63,892 nt of DNA from an uncultured bacterium (GTDB lineage Bacteria; Actinomycetota; Coriobacteriia; Coriobacteriales; Atopobiaceae). Shown here piece by piece: positions 24,055 through 31,318 of this stretch. Location of the stretch: assembly GCA_905215465.1 (NCBI GenBank), contig CAJMPT010000009.1:1-63892 (forward strand), in the 5' to 3' direction. Position 1 is the stretch's first letter. Each line of letters begins with the position of its first letter. Both the position numbers and the translations under genes were made by a program. The notes beneath the pieces are model-generated. The model was not told where the DNA came from, ran no database searches, and saw nothing but the letters and a program-made list of their open reading frames with translations.

Positions 24055-24137
24055 TTTTGGCGGTGGTGAGGCCCTGTGACGATGCTAAATAAGCGTCAGA
24101 AGCACGTATACGGCCACGTCAAAGATGTAGCCTTGGC

Positions 24138-25322
24138 CTACTTCACGCGGATGAGCTCGTACTCGTGCGTGCCGATGCCGATCTTCTCGGCGTGGTCGAT
24201 GCAGCTCTTCCAGTCGGTGTCCGGGTGGGTGATGTGGAACTTGTCGTTGGCGTGGACCTCGTCAAGCTCGCCGGCGGCCTCGAGCTTCTCGTGCATGTGG
24301 GTGTACTCGGTATCGGGCAGCGGCGCGGCGGCCTGGACGGCGTCAATGCAGGCCTGGTCAAGCGCCACGGGGTCAAAGCTCGCAAAGAAGCCGATGTCGC
24401 CCACGATGGGCTTGTCGTTTTCGTCGTGGCAGTCGCAGTTGGGGCTGACGTCGATGGCCAGGCTGATGTGGAAGCACGGGCGGCCGTCCACGATGGCCTT
24501 GGTGTACTCGGCGATCTTGTAGTTGAGCACCTCGACGGCCTGGTCGTAGTCCGAGCGGATGGCGTCCTGGTTGCACACGGCGATGCAGCGGCCGCAGCCC
24601 ACGCACTTGCTGTGGTCAATGCTGGCCACGTGGACCTCGCGCACCTTGCCGTTGGCAAACTCGTGCTCGCGGGCCTGCTCGAAGGAGAAGGCGCCGTGGG
24701 CGCAGATCTTCTCGCACTGGCGGCAGCCGATGCACTTCTTCTGCGCGACGCTGGGCTTGCCGGCGGCGTGCTGCTCCATCTTGCCCGCCCGGGAGCCTCC
24801 GCCCATGCCCAGGTTCTTCATGGCGCCGCCAAAGCCGGCCTGCTCGTGGCCCTTGAAGTGGGTGAGGCTGATGACGATGTCGGCGTCCATGAGGGCACGG
24901 CCGATCTTGGCGTTCTTGACGTACTTGCCGCCCTCGACGGGCACCTCGACCTCGTCCAGGCCCTTCAGGCCGTCGGCAATGATGGTGTGGCAGCCGGTCT
25001 GGAACGGGTTGAAGCCGTTGGCGTAGGCGCTGTCCAGGTGGTCCAGGGCGTTCTTGCGGCCGCCCACGTAGAGCGTGTTGCAGTCGGTAATGAACGGCTT
25101 TCCGCCCAGCTCGCGCACCACGTCGACGACTGCGCGCGCGTAGTTGGGGCGCAGGAAGCTGAGGTTGCCCGGCTCGCCCAGGTGCATCTTGATAGCAACG
25201 AACTTGTTCTCAAAGTCAATCTGGCCGATACCGGCTGTCTTGATGAGCCTCTTGAGCTTGTTGGGCAGGCCATCGCCCAAGTGCGTGTGCAGGTCGCAGA
25301 AGTAGACCTTCGACGGTTCCAT
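24138..25322 (-). CDS. DUF362 protein with two [4Fe-4S] ferredoxin motifs
   Basis: 394-residue iron-sulfur protein. The DUF362 domain (about residues 1-200) contains FVAIKMHLGEPGNLSFLRPN, FITDCNTLYVGGRKNA and VISLTHFKGHEQAGFGGAMK. Two ferredoxin clusters follow, CIGCRQCEKICAHGAF and CVGCGRCIAVCNQDAI, then the DUF362 tail with CDCHDENDKPIVGDIGFFAS. Predicted cytoplasmic electron-transfer protein; no enzyme function is established for the family. The chosen ATG follows GAGAGGAGAG. Monocistronic. Confidence 0.9.
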   Translation of the reverse strand: MEPSKVYFCDLHTHLGDGLPNKLKRLIKTAGIGQIDFENKFVAIKMHLGEPGNLSFLRPNYARAVVDVVRELGGKPFITDCNTLYVGGRKNALDHLDSAYANGFNPFQTGCHTIIADGLKGLDEVEVPVEGGKYVKNAKIGRALMDADIVISLTHFKGHEQAGFGGAMKNLGMGGGSRAGKMEQHAAGKPSVAQKKCIGCRQCEKICAHGAFSFEQAREHEFANGKVREVHVASIDHSKCVGCGRCIAVCNQDAIRSDYDQAVEVLNYKIAEYTKAIVDGRPCFHISLAIDVSPNCDCHDENDKPIVGDIGFFASFDPVALDQACIDAVQAAAPLPDTEYTHMHEKLEAAGELDEVHANDKFHITHPDTDWKSCIDHAEKIGIGTHEYELIRVK

Positions 25323-25556
25323 GCGCTCTCCTCTCGTTGATGGTGTCCGCTTCGCCGGCCCCTCAGCCGCGCGACAGCAACGAGATTGTCGCACCCTGGA
25401 GCGGCTCCAAGTCAAGCGCTCGGAAACGCAGGGGTGGAGCCGGGCGGGGAAGGCCTATTTCTGCGTGCCATCCGGGGAAACCGTTGAAAATGGGTGACTA
25501 AATTGGAACCGCCGAGTTGAGGTCACGGTCTGGTCGTTAGTTGGCTCCGAGGCCGC

Positions 25557-26360
25557 CTACCTGGCTATGAACACGTTGTTTCCGGGCTTCTCCGGCTCGT
25601 CCTCCCACTCCGGCACCACGCGGCAGCTGGCAAACTCGCGACCAAAGGCCTCCTCGACCTCGTGCAGCGTCGACGCGCGGCGCCCCTCGCAGGCGCTGCG
25701 GACGTTTGCCAGGTAGGCGCCGCCGTCGGCCAGGTGCGCGCGCACCACGCGGGCGCCCTCGTCGGTCTTCATGGGACCCAGGGGACGCTTGCCCGAGAAC
25801 GCGTCGTTCACAATGACGTCGTAGGGCTCGGTCTGACGCTGGAGGTAGCCCCAGGCGTCATCGTTGACCAGCACGAGGCGGCCGTCCTTCTCAGCGCCGG
25901 TGACCTCAAGGCACTCGTCCAGGAAGAACTGCTCGCGGGCGATTCTTGTCATGGCCGGGTCCACCTCGACGACCTCGACGCGCGCGCCCGGCACGTAGGC
26001 GGCCAGGTACTTGGGCAGAGAATAGCCGCCTCCGCCCATGACCAGCACGCGCAGCTGGCGGCCCTCGGCCTGGGCGCTTCTCGCCATGTGGTCTATGACG
26101 TCGGCCATCTCGCGGTGATAGAGGCAGGCCAGCTCAAAGTGCAGGTCATCGGGCAAGTAGCAGACGGACTGGAAGGTGCCGTTGACGTTGATGAGGCGCA
26201 CCGGCGTGCCGTCGGCGTTCTCGGACTCAAAGATGAGCGTGGTGCCAAACTTGGTGCGGCGCATGGTGACGCCGCGCTTCTTGAGCAGCCACGGCAGTGC
26301 CGCCACGATGGCGACCAGAACGAGTCCTATGACGGTGCTCCAAACAAAGAGGGGTCCCAC
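25557..26360 (-). CDS. Spermidine-synthase-like methyltransferase-fold protein, membrane-anchored
   Basis: 267 residues. An N-terminal hydrophobic helix (about 5-25) is followed by a Rossmann methyltransferase/spermidine-synthase fold: VLVMGGGGYSLPKYLAAY, the acidic loop VEVVEVDPAM, and VIVNDAFSGKRPLGPMKT where polyamine synthases have a catalytic Asp. Neither a gatekeeper motif nor an adjacent AdoMet decarboxylase is seen, so it may not make spermidine. Similar proteins are common in actinobacteria with unknown substrate. Divergent from tatA. Confidence 0.75.
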   Translation of the reverse strand: MGPLFVWSTVIGLVLVAIVAALPWLLKKRGVTMRRTKFGTTLIFESENADGTPVRLINVNGTFQSVCYLPDDLHFELACLYHREMADVIDHMARSAQAEGRQLRVLVMGGGGYSLPKYLAAYVPGARVEVVEVDPAMTRIAREQFFLDECLEVTGAEKDGRLVLVNDDAWGYLQRQTEPYDVIVNDAFSGKRPLGPMKTDEGARVVRAHLADGGAYLANVRSACEGRRASTLHEVEEAFGREFASCRVVPEWEDEPEKPGNNVFIAR

Positions 26361-26419
26361 GGGGCCACGTCCCTTCTCCTTGAGGTAAATTGTGAGGTTG
26401 CAGTCTCGCGTTTTAGAGA

Positions 26420-26449
26420 TTGTGAGTATGCCCGAACCTCGGCTATACT
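26420..26449 (+). promoter_or_regulatory. Promoter of the tatA-like/greA genes
   Basis: TTGTGA (26420-26425), 18 bases, TATACT (26444-26449). Confidence 0.65.
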
Positions 26450-26511
26450 AGCCCATACGTCTGTGCGGCCTCAGAGGGCCGCCACACATCACCACAAACG
26501 GAGGAATTCAC

Positions 26512-26835
26512 ATGATTCTTGGTCTTGGCATTCCCGAGCTCGTCATCATCCTTGTCGTCGTCCTGGTCATCTTCGGGCCCAAGAACCTCCCGAAGATCGG
26601 CTCCGCCCTCGGAAAGACCGTGAAGAACGTCCGCGAGGGCATGGAGGAGGGCGAGGACGAGAAGTCCTCCAAGAAGCCCGTCGCCTCCGACGACGATGAC
26701 GCTGTCGAGGTCGTCGCCGACGACGATGACGCCGACGCCGACGTCGAGGACACCCAGTTCTGCGGCGAGTGCGGCGCCAAGAACCCCGCCGGCGCTGCCT
26801 TCTGCAGCAAGTGCGGCCACAAGCTCGGCGAGTAG
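26512..26835 (+). CDS. TatA/E-like protein with C-terminal zinc ribbon
   Basis: 107 residues. The N-terminus is a TatA module: short membrane helix in LGIPELVIILVVVLVIFGPK and the FGPKNLPKIGSALGK hinge/amphipathic helix. An acidic linker (about 52-80) leads to an added zinc ribbon with Cys84, Cys87, Cys98 and Cys101 (FCGECGAK...FCSKCGHKLGE). Ordinary TatA lacks such a domain. TatA forms the pore of twin-arginine export; tatC is not in the window. It is 54 bases before greA and possibly co-transcribed with it. Confidence 0.88.
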   Translation: MILGLGIPELVIILVVVLVIFGPKNLPKIGSALGKTVKNVREGMEEGEDEKSSKKPVASDDDDAVEVVADDDDADADVEDTQFCGECGAKNPAGAAFCSKCGHKLGE

Positions 26836-26889
26836 CCGTCGCGCCCGCACCACCAACCCCGCAAGACCGCGTCAAGTAGAGAGCAGAAC

Positions 26890-27369
26890 ATGGACAACTC
26901 CAAGAAGATCGAGCTTACCCCCGAAGGCCGCCAGAAGCTGGTGGAGGAGCTCGCGTACCGCGAGGGCGAGAAGCACGACGAGATCGTCGAGCGCATCAAG
27001 GAGGCCCGCGGCTTCGGCGACCTCTCCGAGAACTCCGAGTACGACGCCGCCAAGGAGGAGCAGTCCCACAACGAGTCCCGCATCAACGAGATTCGCCAGA
27101 TTCTCTCCGTTGCCACCGTCGTCGCCGCCGGCAGCCACGCCAACCTGAAGGTCTCTATCGGCACCACCGTCACCCTGGTCGACGCCAAGGGCAAGACCAC
27201 GGAGTTCACCATCGTGGGCACCACCGAGACCAACTCCCTGGAGCACAAGATTTCCAACGAGTCTCCCGCCGGCCAGGCCCTCATTGGCCACGGCGAGGGC
27301 GAGGAGGTCGAGTTCGTCACCCCGACGGGCAAGGCCAAAAAGTACACCATCACGGCGATCACCCGCTAA
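26890..27369 (+). CDS. greA: Transcription elongation factor GreA
   Basis: 159 residues. The N-terminal coiled coil carries GDLSENSEYDAAKEEQ, with the acidic tip that restarts backtracked RNA polymerase. The C-terminal domain ends NESPAGQALIGHGEGEEVEF, typical of GreA. It precedes lysS, an order common in Gram-positives (greA-lysS), with a terminator-like hairpin between them. Confidence 0.96.
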   Translation: MDNSKKIELTPEGRQKLVEELAYREGEKHDEIVERIKEARGFGDLSENSEYDAAKEEQSHNESRINEIRQILSVATVVAAGSHANLKVSIGTTVTLVDAKGKTTEFTIVGTTETNSLEHKISNESPAGQALIGHGEGEEVEFVTPTGKAKKYTITAITR

Positions 27370-27392
27370 GCGCAAGCCCAACCGAGTGCTGA

Positions 27393-27432
27393 CGCCCCGT
27401 GCCTGCATAGCTGCAGATACGGGGCGTTTCTA
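27393..27432 (+). terminator. Hairpin between greA and lysS
   Basis: GCCCCGT...ACGGGGC with an inner CTGCATAGCTGCAG palindrome, followed by GTTTCTATT. It may be a partial terminator that sets relative lysS expression. Confidence 0.6.
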
Positions 27433-27450
27433 TTGAAAGGCAGGAACCAA

Positions 27451-29670
27451 ATGGCCGAGAAGACCGCAACCCCCAGCACCAACGACGAGAGGGCGCAGCG
27501 CCGCGCCCGCCGCCAGGCACTTATCGACGCGGGCGTCCAGCCCTACCCCATCCACTCCACGGTGACGGCTCACGCCGCCGACCTCGAGGAGCGCTACGAC
27601 GAGCTGCCCGACGGCACCGACACCGAGGACGTCTACTCCCTCACCGGCCGCATCCGCGCCTTCCGCAAGCAGGGCAAGGCCGCCTTCATCGTACTGGAGG
27701 ACTGCACCGCGCAGATCCAGCTCTTCTGCCGCGTGAACGACCTGCCCGAGGACGAGTGGGCGCTTCTTGGCCAGCTTGACCTGGGCGACATCATCGGTGC
27801 CACCGGCGCCGTGCTGCGCACCCGCCGTGGCCAGCTCTCCATTGCCCCCACGCACGTCGAGCTGCTCTCCAAGTCCCTGCGCCCGCTGCCCGAGAAGTTC
27901 CACGGCCTCACCGACCGCGAGGTTCGCTACCGCCAGCGCTACGTCGACCTCATCATGAACCCCGAGGTCCGCGACACCTTCCGCAAGCGCAGCCAGATCA
28001 TCAGCCTCATCCGCCGCTACATGGAGGCCGACGGCTACATGGAGGTCGAGACCCCCATGATGCACGCCATCCTGGGCGGCGCCAACGCCAAGCCGTTCGT
28101 CACGCACTTCAACGCGCTTGACCGCGACTTCTACCTGCGCATCGCCACCGAGCTGCCCCTCAAGCGCTGCATCGTGGGCGGCCTTGAGCGCGTCTTTGAG
28201 ATCGGCCGCCAGTTCCGCAACGAGGGCATGGACCTCACCCACAACCCCGAGTTCACCTCAATGGAGGCCTACTGCGCCTACTCCGACCTGGACGGCATGA
28301 AGGAGCTCACCCAGGGCCTCTTCAAGACCATCGCCCGCGAGGTCTGCGGCTGCGAGGAGGGCCACGAGGTCATCACCTACCAGGGCCAGACCGTCGACAT
28401 GTCCGGCACCTGGGAGTCCCTGCCCCTCTCCGAGGTTGCCTCCCGCGCCTGCGGCGAGCACGTGGACATGGACACCCCCATCGAGCGCCTGCGCCAGATC
28501 TGCGAGAAGCACGGCATCGAGTGGCAGGAGAACTGGGGCGCCGGCAAGCTGGTCTTCGAGCTTTACGACGAGCTGGGCGAGGCCACGCTGGTCAACCCGA
28601 CCTTCGTCTGCGACTACCCCGAGGAGGTCAGCCCCCTCTCCAAGCGCAAGGACGACGACCCGCGCCTGACCGACCGCTTTGAGCTGGTCATCTGCGGCCA
28701 CGAGTACGCCAACGCCTTCTCCGAGCTCAACGACCCCATCGACCAGGCCGGCCGATTTGCCGAGCAGGTCGCGGCCAAGGGCTTCGGCGACGACGAGGCT
28801 ATGGGCTACGACTACGACTACGTGCGCGCCCTCGAGTACGGCATGCCCCCCGCGGGCGGCATCGGCTACGGCATTGACCGCATGATCATGCTGTTCTGCG
28901 ACGCCCCGGCCATTCGCGACGTCCTTCTCTTCCCGCAGATGAAGCCCGAGGTCATCACCCGCGCCGACATTGCCTCCCAGCTGCCCGAGACCACCGACAA
29001 CGCCGCCGCCTCCGTGGACGCGCTGGCTGACGATGCCGAGCACGGTGCCTCCAACGAGGCCGCCGCGGCCCACGCCGAGGCTCCCGCGCTTGAGACCGGC
29101 CTCACCCGCGACCAGGCCTTCGAGCTGCTCAAGAAGTACAACGAGGACCCGTTCCACATTGCCCACGCCCAGACCCTCGAGGGCCTCATGCGCTACTACG
29201 CGCAGAAGTACGACTCGGCAAACGTGGAGTTCTGGGGCCAGGTCGGCCTTCTCCACGACCTCGACTGGGAGAAGTTCCAGGACGAGGTCCAGCACACGGT
29301 GAAGGCAGCCGAGCTCATCGGGGAGGCCGGCGGCACCAAGGAGCTTGCCCGCGCCATCCAGACGCACAACTCCGACAACAACCCGGACCTGCCGGCTCCC
29401 AGCTGCAAGATGGAGTGCGTCCTGTTTGCATGCGACGAGCTCTCCGGCCTCATCCAGGCCGCGGTACTCATGCGCCCGTCCAAGTCCGTCATGGACCTCG
29501 AGCTCAAGTCCCTCAAGAAGAAGTTCAAGGACAAGCGCTTTGCCGCCGGCTGCGACCGCGATGTCATCCGCAAGGGCGCCGAGCTCAACGGCATGGAGCT
29601 CGACGACCTCTTTGCCAGCGTGATCGAGGCCATGAAGGCCATTCAGCCCACCTGCGAGGGCGTGGAGTAG
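27451..29670 (+). CDS. lysS: Lysyl-tRNA synthetase fused to a C-terminal HD-superfamily hydrolase
   Basis: 739 residues. Residues 1-500 are a complete class II LysRS: an OB-fold anticodon domain, motif 2 around FEIGRQFRNEGMDLTHNPEF, and motif 3 GGIGYGIDRMIMLF. After an Ala-rich acidic linker (about 505-550), residues 551-739 form an HD domain resembling stand-alone predicted hydrolases of COG2316. Its likely metal ligands are His569 or His572, His602-Asp603 (LLHDLDWE), His639 (IQTHN) and Asp662 (CDELSG), followed by AVLMRPSKSVMDLE. LysRS charges tRNA-Lys and is a known source of Ap4A; the HD domain may hydrolyse a nucleotide product (inference). The start ATG follows GAAAGG. Confidence 0.95.
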   Translation: MAEKTATPSTNDERAQRRARRQALIDAGVQPYPIHSTVTAHAADLEERYDELPDGTDTEDVYSLTGRIRAFRKQGKAAFIVLEDCTAQIQLFCRVNDLPEDEWALLGQLDLGDIIGATGAVLRTRRGQLSIAPTHVELLSKSLRPLPEKFHGLTDREVRYRQRYVDLIMNPEVRDTFRKRSQIISLIRRYMEADGYMEVETPMMHAILGGANAKPFVTHFNALDRDFYLRIATELPLKRCIVGGLERVFEIGRQFRNEGMDLTHNPEFTSMEAYCAYSDLDGMKELTQGLFKTIAREVCGCEEGHEVITYQGQTVDMSGTWESLPLSEVASRACGEHVDMDTPIERLRQICEKHGIEWQENWGAGKLVFELYDELGEATLVNPTFVCDYPEEVSPLSKRKDDDPRLTDRFELVICGHEYANAFSELNDPIDQAGRFAEQVAAKGFGDDEAMGYDYDYVRALEYGMPPAGGIGYGIDRMIMLFCDAPAIRDVLLFPQMKPEVITRADIASQLPETTDNAAASVDALADDAEHGASNEAAAAHAEAPALETGLTRDQAFELLKKYNEDPFHIAHAQTLEGLMRYYAQKYDSANVEFWGQVGLLHDLDWEKFQDEVQHTVKAAELIGEAGGTKELARAIQTHNSDNNPDLPAPSCKMECVLFACDELSGLIQAAVLMRPSKSVMDLELKSLKKKFKDKRFAAGCDRDVIRKGAELNGMELDDLFASVIEAMKAIQPTCEGVE

Positions 29671-29925
29671 GCAGGCGCTTCTCACCAGGCGAGTAGCCCG
29701 GCGGCGCGGCCCGGCATTCCCGGACCGCGCCCTTTTGCGTCTGGGCGTGCCTGCTGTGGAGGTGCCGTGGTTTTGCGGACGGCGTGGCAAAACATTTGAA
29801 ACTTGATTACCGGCATCTTCATGGGGCAATGCGTTTCGCAGTCAGTTTGGTGTCCGCTAGCTGCAAGTTTGCTGCAAGTTGCATTGGCTACCCTTTGCCG
29901 TCACAGGCGAGCGGGGGGAGGCTGT

Positions 29926-31026
29926 ATGGACATCGTGATTTCGGGGAGAAGCGCCCTCAAGATGCTGAGGCTCGTGCGGAGTGGTGGTGGCGTGCTGGAG
30001 CCGTGCGACAACCCTCCCGCACCGGGCAGGCTGAGGGCGACTGACCTGCCGGCCATCAGGGAGGCGCTTCCCAAGGAGCTTGCCTCGTTTGACCGTGAGC
30101 GGCCGCTGTGCCTGCTGTTCTTCTGTCGAGAAGACCGCCCCAGGCTTGAGGCCGTGGATGTCGGGGCGCTTCTTGCAAAGCCGCCAAGCGGAGGGTTCTG
30201 CAAGGTGGCCGCAACCGAGGCGGTAGACGTCTACGTCGAGTCCCCGGCACTGGTGATAGTTCGTGTGGCCCAGGAGCTCAACGCCTGCGTGCGCAGAAAG
30301 ACACTCACCCGCGAGGCGGCGCTCTTCCGCCTTGCGACCCTGGGCTGCGAGTTCTGCGGCCTGTACTCGCGTGATGCCGCCGATCCCATAGACGGCGAGG
30401 TGACTTGGGGCACCGAGCCCGCAACCACGTCAGCTGAGCTTCGCCGGGTGGCAAACGCGCTCTCCGGCATGAGGGGCCTTCGGCTGGCGAGAAGCGCTGC
30501 GGCGCTGGTCACCGATGGCGCTGGATCTCCCACCGAGACGCTCCTTGCCCTTGCGATGTCCATGCCGACCGACCTCGGCGGGATGGCGTTCCCGGCGTTT
30601 CTGCAGAACCGCGAGCTGGAATGGCCGAGCGGGCGCGGCGGCCTGATTCATCACCAGAGCATGAGGCCCGACTTCTACTGGCCGCTCTATGGCCTTGCCA
30701 TCGAGTACAACGGAAAGGTCCACGACGATGAGGACAACGCCGAGGAGGACCATTTCCGCAGGCAGGACTATGTGACCAGCGGCATCGACGTCCTTGAGGC
30801 CCGTTCCTCGGACATTGGGACCGTGGCCTCCCTCGAGCGTTTCCTGCGCCTGGTTGCCCTCAGGCTGGCGGACGGAGAGGACGCTGGCTTTCTGCGGCGG
30901 GTGGAGGAGGCGCTTCTCGACCCGTACCAGCACGAGCTCAGGGCGACGCTCATCTCCCAGGCAATGCCCCAGCGGAGAAGGAAAAGCGCCACGCCGGCAA
31001 AGGAGGCCGAATCGAGTGTGAAGTGA
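29926..31026 (+). CDS. PD-(D/E)XK nuclease-like protein (DUF559/Vsr-like C-terminus)
   Basis: 366 residues from the ATG behind GGGGAGG; the frame is open further upstream (to 29803) without a binding site. The C-terminal third carries a nuclease-like core: SPTETLLALAMSMP (Glu), MRPDFYWPLYGLAIEYNGK (Asp...Glu-X-Asn) and a final IDVLEARSSDIG. The N-terminal part is an AbiEi-like/uncharacterised helical domain. Such genes are frequent in Coriobacteriia with no known role; defence or DNA repair is only a guess. Monocistronic. Confidence 0.65.
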   Translation: MDIVISGRSALKMLRLVRSGGGVLEPCDNPPAPGRLRATDLPAIREALPKELASFDRERPLCLLFFCREDRPRLEAVDVGALLAKPPSGGFCKVAATEAVDVYVESPALVIVRVAQELNACVRRKTLTREAALFRLATLGCEFCGLYSRDAADPIDGEVTWGTEPATTSAELRRVANALSGMRGLRLARSAAALVTDGAGSPTETLLALAMSMPTDLGGMAFPAFLQNRELEWPSGRGGLIHHQSMRPDFYWPLYGLAIEYNGKVHDDEDNAEEDHFRRQDYVTSGIDVLEARSSDIGTVASLERFLRLVALRLADGEDAGFLRRVEEALLDPYQHELRATLISQAMPQRRRKSATPAKEAESSVK

Positions 31027-31318
31027 CCCCCTCACACCTCTAATGCGCACTCAATGCAATCCAGGGGTTTCTCGCCAATTCCCGCAGAGGTGTGAGGCCG
31101 GCTGGCCGCCGACCTTCGCACTTCTGCGTTCCTGCCCATCAGACGACGAGAAACCCGAGGTGCAAACAGCGGCGAGAAGCCCATGGCCCAGCCCCAGCCC
31201 CCGCCACCCGGCCATTGCCGGAAGGTGTCGCCGGTTTGCCAATGCGGCGCGGCGGGTACAAACTTGCATTGCACACTCTGCCCCGCCCGCGGGGCATGCA
31301 CGAAAGGGAACCACCCGC
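31027..31318. other. Leader region of clpC with a 12-bp inverted repeat
   Basis: No gene seen. CCTCACACCTCT (31030-31041) is repeated inverted as AGAGGTGTGAGG (31086-31097). The region also holds a CTTCTCGCC nonamer (reverse strand, 31171-31179) and a GC-rich hairpin CCCCGCCCGCGGGG close to the clpC start. I did not find a clear CtsR or CIRCE operator. Confidence 0.55.

Larger units (their letters stand above)
23470..24137. other. Largely non-coding spacer with repeats and one doubtful small gene
   Basis: 668 bases between the LuxR regulator and the DUF362 gene. It starts with a degenerate TTGGGACGTTT repeat (near 23478), contains one CTTCTCGCC nonamer (reverse strand, 23550-23558), a small frame with a strong binding site, and dispersed repeat copy B. 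Confidence 0.7.
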
